A stretch of DNA of 15,769 bases from Gemmatimonadota bacterium (lineage in GTDB: Bacteria; Gemmatimonadota; Gemmatimonadetes; Longimicrobiales; UBA6960): assembly GCA_019347995.1 (NCBI GenBank), contig JAHWKH010000008.1, positions 1 to 15,769 of the forward strand. Direction: 5' to 3'. Below the pieces are notes generated by a model, which saw nothing but the letters and a program-made list of their open reading frames with translations, made no database searches and was not told the DNA's origin. Made by a program: the position numbers and the translations under genes. Each line of letters opens with the position of its first letter. The first letter of the stretch is position 1. Below are positions 9,410 to 15,769 of this stretch, piece after piece.

Positions 9410-10447
9410 TCAATCGGAAGAGGTGGCGGACTCGGAGCGCGTCGCGGATGCGGGAACCACCGGTGTGGCGGTCCCGGCCCAGCCGGGCGCCGGAGTCCCC
9501 GGCTCGTCGGGCGCTGCGTGCCGGCGGTCCACGACGTACACCGAGCCCGGAAGCGACTTGGCGTAGGTCTTCATCTCGGCGGCCAGCTCGCTCACCTGCG
9601 CGGTGTGGCTGAAGTCCATGAACTGGTTGGTGACGACCCCGATGGAAAGCGTCATGAGCGGGATGCGGTGCACGCTCCCCCGGCGGTCCTTGCCGAGGAA
9701 GTAGCCGGCTCTGCGGTCCTCCTCGGTGTACTGGTACGGCGTGAGCTCGTCGAAGAGCGTGACGATCTCGTCGCAGACCGACTCCATGTACTCGACCTCG
9801 AGGTTGAAGATGAAGTCGTCGCCCCCGATGTGGCCCACGAAGCCCCCGGGCGCGAGGCCCCGCACCACGTCGCGCAGGATGCGCGAGCAGATCGTGATGA
9901 CCCGGTCTCCGCTGTTGTAGCCGTAGCGGTCGTTGAACTCCTTGAAATTGTCCAGATCGGCGTAGCAGACCGCGAAGCGCTGTCCACGGGCCATGCGATC
10001 CGCCAGGTCCCGCTCGATCTGTACCGTCCCCGGCAGCCTGGTGGACGGATGGACGTTCACGTCCCGGGCGGCGCGGCGGAGCACGAGCTCGAGGCGCAGC
10101 AGCTTCTCGCGGTCGGAGTCGTCCTCGGCGATGACCTCGTCCGCCCCGGCGGCCAGGGCGTCGGCGGACATCTCCCGGCCCTCCCCCGGCACCATGATGA
10201 CCATGGGCACGATGGCGGTGAACGCATCCTTCTTCGTGATGCGACAGAGCTCCAGCACCGCGCCGGCGTCCACCGACGCGTCCAGGATCGTGCACGCGGG
10301 AAACGAGCGGTTGATCAGCGCGCTCACGTCGGTGGCGGCGGGCACGTCGATCACGCGCAGACCGCGCTGGTCCGCGAAGCGGGCGATGAGATCCGGAGGT
10401 TCGGCACGACCCGGCCCGAAGTAGACGATCGTCGTGACCGACGTCAT
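9410..10447 (-). CDS. Receiver-like/GGDEF-domain protein (putative diguanylate cyclase)
   Basis: The 345-residue protein has an N-terminal domain shaped like a response-regulator receiver (about 4-125), with a candidate phosphoacceptor Asp56 in TILDAS but without the usual acidic cluster or conserved Lys. A GGDEF domain follows (about 132-308). Its linker HPSTRLPG stands where DxLTGLPN is usual. CYADLDNFKEFND (161-173) supplies metal-binding Asp164, YNSGDRV supplies the substrate loop, and the signature is GGDDF (208-212). No RxxD inhibitory site precedes the signature. C-di-GMP synthesis is plausible because all core acids are present, but a GTP-binding or effector role cannot be excluded. 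A Pro/Ala-rich tail (about 311-345) ends the protein. It is soluble and has its own promoter. Confidence 0.85.
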   Translation of the reverse strand: MTSVTTIVYFGPGRAEPPDLIARFADQRGLRVIDVPAATDVSALINRSFPACTILDASVDAGAVLELCRITKKDAFTAIVPMVIMVPGEGREMSADALAAGADEVIAEDDSDREKLLRLELVLRRAARDVNVHPSTRLPGTVQIERDLADRMARGQRFAVCYADLDNFKEFNDRYGYNSGDRVITICSRILRDVVRGLAPGGFVGHIGGDDFIFNLEVEYMESVCDEIVTLFDELTPYQYTEEDRRAGYFLGKDRRGSVHRIPLMTLSIGVVTNQFMDFSHTAQVSELAAEMKTYAKSLPGSVYVVDRRHAAPDEPGTPAPGWAGTATPVVPASATRSESATSSD

Positions 10448-10485
10448 GTGGCGGACCCCGCAGGGAGGGATGGAATCCAGCGAAA

Positions 10486-10515
10486 ATCGTACTGCGATGG
10501 TCCACGGAGTGTCAA
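10486..10515 (-). promoter_or_regulatory. Sigma70-type promoter for GGDEF/zinc-ribbon operon
   Basis: The minus strand has a perfect TTGACA (10510-10515) and TACGAT (10486-10491) with an 18-nt spacer. The predicted start is near 10479, about 30 nt before the GGDEF ATG. It lies in the 94-nt gap after rnr. No convincing rnr terminator hairpin is seen in the gap. Confidence 0.72.
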
Positions 10516-10541
10516 ACGTGCGGAAGGGGCGACGAGGCGCA

Positions 10542-12716
10542 TCATCCGGGAGGCAGGAGCTCGCGGAGCTGGAAGTCGACGTGGCGCTCCTCCTTGTCCA
10601 CGCGAGCCACCTGGATCCGGACCCGGTCGCCCAGGCGGAAGCGGCGGCCCTTACGGTCGCCCACCAGCGCGTATTCCTCTTCGCGGAACTCGTAGTAGTC
10701 GTCGTTGAGCGTGTTCACGTGGACCAGTCCCTCCACGAACACCTGGTCCAGCAGCACGAAGAAGCCGAAGGACGTCACCCCCGCCACCGTCCCCGTGAAC
10801 TCGTCTCCCAGGTGGCGCTCCATGTACTCCACCTTCTTGAGCTCCACCGAGTCGCGCTCGGCCGCCGTGGCCACCTGCTCCCGCTCGCTGGAGCGCAGGC
10901 CCACGGACTCCAGGTCCTCGGACCAGGACTCGGGCACCGGTTGTCCTTCGACCAGCGCCCTCACCACCACTCGGTGCGTCACCAGGTCGGGGTAGCGGCG
11001 GATGGGTGAGGTGAAGTGGGTGTAGTTCTCCGCCGCCAGCCCGAAATGCCCCAGGTTCTTCGGCTGATAGCGGGCCCGCTGCATGGACCTCAGGACCACC
11101 GTCGAGATCAGCTTCTCCTCGGGCCGGCCCTGGACGCGCTCCAGCACCTTCTGGAGGTCGCGCGGGCGGATGTCGCGCTTGGGCAGCGTGTGGCCGAGGG
11201 AGGCGAGGAACTCGCGCAGCGACTCCAGCTTCTGCAGCGTCGGCGGCTCGTGCACGCGATAGAGGATGGGGAGCTTTCGGGCCTTGCCTTCCATAGCCAC
11301 GAGCTCGTTGGCGAGGAGCATGAAGTCCTCGATGAGGCGATGGCTCTCCAGGCGAAGGACGCGCTGGATATCCACCGGCTCGCCGCTCTCCCCCAGGATC
11401 ACTCGCCCCTCGGGCAGGTCGAAGTCGATGGACCCTCGCTCCTCCCGCTTCTTCCGCAGCACCCGGGCGAGGGCATCGAGGCGGCGGATGGCTTCGTCGG
11501 TGTCGGGCGCCACGCCGCGCTCACCCTGCAGCACCGCCTCGGCGTCCTCGTAGGCCAGCCGGTGCCGGCTGCGGATGAGCGTGCGCTCGAAGCGGAAGTC
11601 CCGGACCCGCGCCTGGTCGTCCAGCCGCGCGAAGAGCGAGACCGCCGCTCGGTCCACGTCCGGCTTGAGGGAGCACACGTCCGAGGAGAGCGCGTGGGGG
11701 AGCATGGGAACGGTACGGTCCACCAGGTAGACGCTCGTGCCCCTGTTGATGGCTTCCACGTCGACCAGGCTCCCCTGCTCGACGAAGTAGGAGACGTCGG
11801 CGATGTGGATGCCCACCTCCCACAGGCCGTCCTCGTCCTTCACGATGGAGAGCGCGTCGTCGTGGTCCTTGGCGTCCTCCGGGTCGATGGTGAAGACCAG
11901 CAGGTCGCGCCGGTCGACCCGATGCGCGTCGGTGGCGGGATCCTTGGCGGCCGCCACCTTCTCGGCCGCCCGCTCCACGTCGTCCGGGAAATGGAGCGGC
12001 AGCCCGTGGCCGTAGTGGACCATGAGCACGTCCACCCCCGGATCGGTGAGGGGGCCCAGCACCTCCTGGACGTCGCCCACCGGGTTCAGCTTGCCGTCGC
12101 CGTAGGAGATGATGCGCACCAGGACGGCGTCCTTCTCCGACGCGCCATTCTCCTCGCCGTCGGCGATGATGATGTCGCGCGTCATGCTGCGGTCCTGCGG
12201 CTTCACGTACCCGAACTTCTGCGAGCGGTGGTAGGTGCCCACGATGGTGGGGTGGGCGCGCTCGAGTACCTTGATGATGCGACCCACCGGGTTGCGGCCG
12301 CGGGGCCGCCGTTCGATGCGGGCGACCGCCTGGTCGCCGTCCATGGCCGATCCCAGGTCGGCGGCGGGGATGAACACGTCCTGCTGGTCCGCCTCCTCCA
12401 CCACGAGGAAGGCATCCCCCGAGCGGATGACCGACAGGCGACCCACCGTCAGGTTGATCTTGTCCGGAACGGCGTAGCGATTCCCCTTCACCCGGTAGAG
12501 GGTGCCGGCGCTCTCGAGCCCCTGCAGCATGCCCTTGAAGGCGTCGTAGGCTTCGGTGGGCACCTCCAGCTCGCGCGCCAGATCCTTGGCCTTCAGTGGA
12601 CCGCGGGAGGAATTCCGTATCGCGTCCACGACCTTGTCCTCGGGAGGGATTCCGCCCCATGAGGCGGCGCCCCCGCCCCTGTCGGAGCGCTTGGATCCGC
12701 GGCGCGCCGCGCTCAT
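10542..12716 (-). CDS. rnr: Ribonuclease R (RNase II/RNB family exoribonuclease)
   Basis: RNase R is a processive 3'-5' exoribonuclease that degrades structured RNA and takes part in rRNA quality control. The 724-residue protein has an N-terminal winged-helix region (about 25-85), two cold-shock/OB domains (about 88-240), and the RNB catalytic domain with IDPEDAKDHDDA (277-288; Asp278, Asp284, Asp286 and Asp287 as the metal-binding set) and the signature HFTSPIRRYPDLVTHR (567-582). A C-terminal S1 domain follows (about 638-718, GDEFTGTVAGVTSFGFFV). The basic C-terminal tail seen in E. coli RNase R is absent. The frame is open for 416 more codons upstream, but homology and the ATGA overlap with the preceding gene (12713-12716) fix the start. 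The stop is TGA. Confidence 0.96.
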   Translation of the reverse strand: MSAARRGSKRSDRGGGAASWGGIPPEDKVVDAIRNSSRGPLKAKDLARELEVPTEAYDAFKGMLQGLESAGTLYRVKGNRYAVPDKINLTVGRLSVIRSGDAFLVVEEADQQDVFIPAADLGSAMDGDQAVARIERRPRGRNPVGRIIKVLERAHPTIVGTYHRSQKFGYVKPQDRSMTRDIIIADGEENGASEKDAVLVRIISYGDGKLNPVGDVQEVLGPLTDPGVDVLMVHYGHGLPLHFPDDVERAAEKVAAAKDPATDAHRVDRRDLLVFTIDPEDAKDHDDALSIVKDEDGLWEVGIHIADVSYFVEQGSLVDVEAINRGTSVYLVDRTVPMLPHALSSDVCSLKPDVDRAAVSLFARLDDQARVRDFRFERTLIRSRHRLAYEDAEAVLQGERGVAPDTDEAIRRLDALARVLRKKREERGSIDFDLPEGRVILGESGEPVDIQRVLRLESHRLIEDFMLLANELVAMEGKARKLPILYRVHEPPTLQKLESLREFLASLGHTLPKRDIRPRDLQKVLERVQGRPEEKLISTVVLRSMQRARYQPKNLGHFGLAAENYTHFTSPIRRYPDLVTHRVVVRALVEGQPVPESWSEDLESVGLRSSEREQVATAAERDSVELKKVEYMERHLGDEFTGTVAGVTSFGFFVLLDQVFVEGLVHVNTLNDDYYEFREEEYALVGDRKGRRFRLGDRVRIQVARVDKEERHVDFQLRELLPPG

Positions 12717-13495
12717 CGAGCCACCGCCACGGCCCACGTCCAGGCGGTGCCGCCATCCCCGCCCCGGGTCGGCATCAGGCGCGTTTCCGTGCGGGTGCCC
12801 GTCCGGCTCGAGATCCACGCGTCCACGCCGCTGAGGACGTGGTTGGCGAGCACCGCTCCGACGGCGTGGGTGGCCCGTCGCAGGGTGTCGTCGCTCTCGT
12901 CGATGAGCGTCCGGTAGCGATTCAGGTCTTCCTCCTTGTGGGTCCAGTCCCAGAGGAGCGCGGGTCCGTACGCCCGGTCCTCGTAGTATGCCAGGGCCGA
13001 GCCGTAGCCCGGGTCGGAAGGTCCAGCCGCCGGGTCGCCCCGCAGGAAGAGGTCGCGGGCCCGTCCCCAGATCATGCCGTTGTACGTCGAGGCGTCCTGC
13101 TCCGGCTGGACTCCTGGGATGCCGGGCGCCGCATCCCAGGCTCCGGATCGGGGCCAGCGGGCGAGCCGCTCGAAGTACGAGAAGTCGGGGTCCAGCCGCG
13201 GGCTGCCCGCCATGCCGCGAGCCGTCGTCCAGGCCAGATCCCGGTAGGCGCCCCGGAACTCGCGTCCTTCCGAGCGCCAGTGGAGGTGCAGGCTCCACGC
13301 CACGGCCTCGGCCGCAAGGTATGCCCACCCGCGTCGCTGCTCGAGGGTCCACTGGCCCCAGCCCGGCACGACGAAGGAGCGAAGGGCCACGGTCGCGCCG
13401 CCGCGCGGGGCGACCTCCTGGGACCCGACGACGCCGGGCAGGAGGATGGCCACCAGGGCGACGGCGACCGCGCGACGGAAGGTGCCCGCGTCCAT
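12713..13495 (-). CDS. Secreted/membrane-associated protein, DUF5683-like, function unknown
   Basis: The 260-residue product begins with a signal peptide or anchor (MDAGTFRRAVAVALVAILLPGVVGS, cleavage likely near 25). It has RSFVVPGWGQWTLEQRRGWAYL (39-60) followed by a hydrophobic stretch (AAEAVAWSLHL), and near the end AVGAVLANHVLSGVDAWISS (211-230). The 'PGWGQ...GW.Y' and 'N.(L/V)SG.DA' elements resemble DUF5683-type envelope proteins that sit next to PorV/PorQ-like genes. No catalytic motif is visible. The open frame reaches up to 13753, but the ATG at 13493-13495, five nt after the porV stop, gives the signal peptide and is preferred. It overlaps rnr by ATGA. Confidence 0.75.
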   Translation of the reverse strand: MDAGTFRRAVAVALVAILLPGVVGSQEVAPRGGATVALRSFVVPGWGQWTLEQRRGWAYLAAEAVAWSLHLHWRSEGREFRGAYRDLAWTTARGMAGSPRLDPDFSYFERLARWPRSGAWDAAPGIPGVQPEQDASTYNGMIWGRARDLFLRGDPAAGPSDPGYGSALAYYEDRAYGPALLWDWTHKEEDLNRYRTLIDESDDTLRRATHAVGAVLANHVLSGVDAWISSRTGTRTETRLMPTRGGDGGTAWTWAVAVAR

Positions 13496-13500
13496 CGTTG

Positions 13501-14520
13501 TCAGAACCCGATGCCCAGCGTGATCTGGATCGGCTCGGACTCGCCGGTGAGGGAGGAGGTGGACAGCGACTTGGCGATGGAGAGGTCGAGCCCCTCGTAG
13601 TCCACGCCCAGCCCGACGGCCGCCCCGTCCACCTGGAGGGCCGCCCCGAAGACGTAGCCGGCGCGCAGCAGCAGCCGGGCCTGCCCTCCCGCGGCGAACT
13701 CGGCTCCCACGTACGTGGCCGGAGACGTCCGGCCGCGCGACACGTCGCGCCAACGGTCCTCCAGCTCCACGGCGAGATCCAGGCGGAAGTCGTCACCGTC
13801 CACGACGTGGCCCAGCACCTCGTAGGCCGCCGCCAGGCGGATCCGTACGGGGAGCGGGTCCGCCTGCTCCTCGTTCTGGACCTGCAGGTCGGGCCCGGCG
13901 TGGGCGAGCATGGCGCCAATCCGGAGAGGGAGGCCGCCCATGTCGACGAGCTGGAGTCCGCCATCCAGGGCGTAGGTGGTGGCCGTCACGCCGGCGTCGG
14001 TGCACTGGCCCCGGCAGGAGTAGCGGGACTGGATCAGCTTGAGATTGAGCCCCACCAGCACGGACGGCCCCAGCGCGCTCGCCGCCGTGACGAGCGCGAG
14101 ATGGTTCCGGAAGCTGATGGTGCCCAGGACGTTGCCTTCCTGGTCCCGGAAGTCCTGATCGCCCACGTCCAGCAGCTGATAGGACAGCCCGGCGACACCC
14201 AGGCCCTGGTGCCGGAACAGAACCGAGGCGGCCGTGGCCTCGCCCACGGCGTCCTCGCGCCGGAAGACGGTCACACGGCTCTCCTCGAGGGACGCGGTGC
14301 CGGCCGGGTTCCACCACACCGACTCGGCGCCCGGAAGGGCCGTGACGGCCCGGCCCAGCGCGAGGCCCTTGGCGCCGAGGGGAAGCACCAGGAAGAGCGC
14401 GGCCTCGGTCGTGGACGGGTCGTCCTCCCGCGGCGCGGGTGCATCCTGGGCCGACGCCGGCGTCACGACGCCCTGCAGGAGCAGGGCGACGAGCATCGGC
14501 AGGGAGAAGAGGAGCCTCAT
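13501..14520 (-). CDS. PorV/PorQ-family outer-membrane beta-barrel protein
   Basis: The 339-residue precursor has a signal peptide (MRLLFSLPMLVALLLQGVVTPASA, cleavage near 24-25), then the family's N-terminal block ALFLVLPLGAKGLALGRAVTAL...SVWWNPAGTASL (41-78). Alternating beta-strand segments follow up to a terminal Phe (LGIGF), as in BAM substrates. It is related to PorV/PorQ/UPF0164 proteins of the FadL-like superfamily. A small loop with two cysteines (SCRGQC, 168-173) could form a disulfide in the periplasm or outside. PorV is a type IX secretion shuttle in Bacteroidota; no other T9SS gene is here, so that role should not be assumed. The start ATG overlaps the era stop (ATGA, 14517-14520). 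Confidence 0.85.
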   Translation of the reverse strand: MRLLFSLPMLVALLLQGVVTPASAQDAPAPREDDPSTTEAALFLVLPLGAKGLALGRAVTALPGAESVWWNPAGTASLEESRVTVFRREDAVGEATAASVLFRHQGLGVAGLSYQLLDVGDQDFRDQEGNVLGTISFRNHLALVTAASALGPSVLVGLNLKLIQSRYSCRGQCTDAGVTATTYALDGGLQLVDMGGLPLRIGAMLAHAGPDLQVQNEEQADPLPVRIRLAAAYEVLGHVVDGDDFRLDLAVELEDRWRDVSRGRTSPATYVGAEFAAGGQARLLLRAGYVFGAALQVDGAAVGLGVDYEGLDLSIAKSLSTSSLTGESEPIQITLGIGF

Positions 14521-15428
14521 GATGCGTCGTCGGGAACGGAATAGCCGAGGCGTGAGAGGTGGCCGCGCTTCCTGCGCCAGCCCGGGAGCGTCTTGACCCA
14601 CAGATCGAGGTACACGCGCTGGCCGATAAAGTGCTCGATCTTCTCGCGGGCGGCCTGCCCCACGGCCTTGATGGCCGAGCCACCGGCGCCCACGAGAATC
14701 CCCTTCTGGGACTCCCGCTCCACGAAGAGCACCACGCCGATGTAGACCGGCTCCTGGTTCTCCCTGAACTCCTCGACGCGGCATACGACCGACCAGGGGA
14801 TCTCCTGGTGGAACCGCTCGATGACCGTCTCGCGCACCAGCTCGGCCACGAAGAAGCGGACGGGCTCGGAGGCGATGTCGTCGGGCGGGTAGAGGAAGGG
14901 CCCGGGCGGAAGCGCCGCCTCGACCGCCTCGCGGAGCGCATCGACGTTCCGGCCCGTGAGCGCCGAGACGGCGAAGACGCGCCCACCCAGCTCTCCCGCC
15001 CAACGGTGGGCCGCCTCGACGGCCTCGTCGTCCGCCACGTCGGTCTTGTTCAGCGCCACGAAGAGGGGCGCGTCGGACCCGGCCAGAGCGTCCCTCACGA
15101 GGCTCGCCTCATCTTCGCCCAGCGGCCGGGTCGCATCGATGACCAGGAGCACGACGTCCGCCTCGGACAGCGCGAGGAGGGCCGCGCCCATCATGGAGCG
15201 CTGGAGGAGGTCGCGTACCTCGAGGAGCCCGGGCGTGTCGAGGAAGATCATCTGCGCATCCTCGGTGGTCACGATGCCCGTCACCCGCTGCCAGGTGGTC
15301 TGCGCGCGTTCGGTGACGATGCTCAGCTTCTGGCCGACGAAGGCGTTGAGAAGGGTCGACTTGCCGGCGTTGGGGCGCCCCACGAGGGCGACGTATCCGG
15401 CGCGGGTGGTGACGGGCTCGGGAGGCAT
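14517..15428 (-). CDS. era: GTPase Era
   Basis: Era is a ribosome-assembly GTPase that binds the 3' end of 16S rRNA in the 30S subunit. The 303-residue protein has G1 GRPNAGKS (17-24), the switch region with QTTWQRVTGI (43-52; canonical Era has QTTRxxixGI), G3 DTPG (64-67), G4 NKTD (127-130) and G5 SAL (155-157). The C-terminal KH domain contains GILVGAGGSAIKAVGQAARE (243-262) and VYLDLWVKTLPGWR (272-285). The open frame extends 53 codons upstream; the ATG 15426-15428 (MPPEPVTTRAGYVALVG) fits family length. No strong ribosome-binding site is seen. First gene of the coupled era-porV-DUF5683-rnr cluster, divergent from the DUF1206 gene. Confidence 0.96.
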   Translation of the reverse strand: MPPEPVTTRAGYVALVGRPNAGKSTLLNAFVGQKLSIVTERAQTTWQRVTGIVTTEDAQMIFLDTPGLLEVRDLLQRSMMGAALLALSEADVVLLVIDATRPLGEDEASLVRDALAGSDAPLFVALNKTDVADDEAVEAAHRWAGELGGRVFAVSALTGRNVDALREAVEAALPPGPFLYPPDDIASEPVRFFVAELVRETVIERFHQEIPWSVVCRVEEFRENQEPVYIGVVLFVERESQKGILVGAGGSAIKAVGQAAREKIEHFIGQRVYLDLWVKTLPGWRRKRGHLSRLGYSVPDDAS

Positions 15429-15527
15429 GGCGGAAGATGGCCGGGGTGGTGGAGGGGGGCAACGCGGGACCGTCGGATGGCACCCCTCTTGCCACGCCAA
15501 CGCCGAGATCCTCCCGCAGGAGTCGCG

Positions 15528-15769
15528 ATGATGGAATCCACTGCCGTTTCGGACACCGCATCCAGGGGCACCCACGAGGTCGCCCACTGGGTGCCGCCGC
15601 TGGCCCGCGCCGGGTATGCCGCCAAGGGAATCGTCTACATCGCCATCGGTTGGCTCTCGGCGACCGCTGCCTTCGGGGGAGGAGGCGGCGCCTCCGGCTC
15701 CAGGAACGCCATCGCGGTCCTGGCCGAGAACGGTGGAGGCGCCGTGGTCCTCTGGCTCATCGGCCTCGG
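15528..15769 (+). CDS. DUF1206-family membrane protein, partial (runs off right edge)
   Basis: The only plus-strand gene. ATG 15528-15530, followed directly by a second ATG, lies 5 nt after AGGAG (15518-15522), a good ribosome-binding site. About 80 residues are in the window. WVPPLARAGYAAKGIVYIAIGWLSATAAFG matches the start of DUF1206 proteins (RxGYxAxGxVY, then a membrane helix), followed by a Gly-rich loop and a second hydrophobic segment, AVVLWLIGL. The family has repeated pairs of membrane helices and no established function. The 97-nt gap to era should hold divergent promoters, but I could not identify convincing hexamers in it. Confidence 0.8.
   Translation, partial: MMESTAVSDTASRGTHEVAHWVPPLARAGYAAKGIVYIAIGWLSATAAFGGGGGASGSRNAIAVLAENGGGAVVLWLIGL

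Noticed and set aside
12717..13964. A 416-codon upstream extension of the rnr frame.
   Set aside because: It overlaps the DUF5683-like and PorV-like genes, is Arg/Pro/Gly-rich without motifs, and RNase R homology begins at the ATG in the ATGA overlap at 12713-12716.
13501..14520. A type IX secretion system locus based on the PorV-like protein.
   Set aside because: No other T9SS component or C-terminal sorting-domain cargo is in the window, and PorV/PorQ-like barrels are widespread outside T9SS.
15429..15527. Divergent promoters between era and the DUF1206 gene.
   Set aside because: Expected from the layout, but no hexamer pair with proper spacing was convincing on either strand.

Overview
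The window is high-GC, gene-dense bacterial DNA. Twelve of its thirteen chromosomal genes lie on the minus strand; one partial gene at the right edge is on the plus strand. The organism is a diderm: it has a Lol lipoprotein-export ABC transporter and a PorV/PorQ-type outer-membrane protein ending in Phe. Together with the McsA/McsB/ClpC protein-arginine-phosphorylation system, a zinc-ribbon protein with a conserved helical C-terminus and the overall base composition, this best fits Gemmatimonadota, probably a metagenome-derived contig. That placement is an inference.

Layout in the direction of minus-strand transcription (right to left): (A) 15428-10542, era, porV/porQ-like, a DUF5683-like secreted protein, and rnr. 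The junctions era/porV and DUF5683-like/rnr are ATGA overlaps and the middle gap is 5 nt, so this is a tightly coupled operon. A DUF1206 membrane-protein gene (15528 to the edge, plus strand) diverges from era. (B) 10515-8568, a clear sigma70-like promoter, then a receiver-like/GGDEF protein and a zinc-ribbon protein with an unidentified C-terminal domain. (C) 8540-1, a second clear sigma70-like promoter, a leader with an 11-bp hairpin and a possible 11-residue leader peptide, then prfB (with the programmed +1 frameshift CTT TGA C), lysS (ATGA overlap), a lolC/E-like permease, lolD, mcsA, mcsB and clpC, all on one strand with gaps of 69 nt or less.

The most important observation is at the left edge. 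The clpC reading frame is normal through the Walker A motif of its second AAA+ domain (about residue 577). It then changes in frame, with no stop, into the C-terminal half of a PgeF/YfiH-type (DUF152, 'laccase-domain') protein. The product would lack most of ClpC D2 and the N-terminal half of PgeF, including metal ligands. This looks like a chimeric junction, either an assembly artefact or a real recombination, and not a functional fusion.

The rest is mostly conserved housekeeping genes: protein quality control, translation release and charging, lipoprotein export, ribosome assembly and RNA decay. The less-understood parts are the GGDEF/zinc-ribbon pair, the prfB leader and the DUF5683-like protein. 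I found no tRNA, rRNA, CRISPR array or insertion sequence, and no gene-free stretch over 300 bases.
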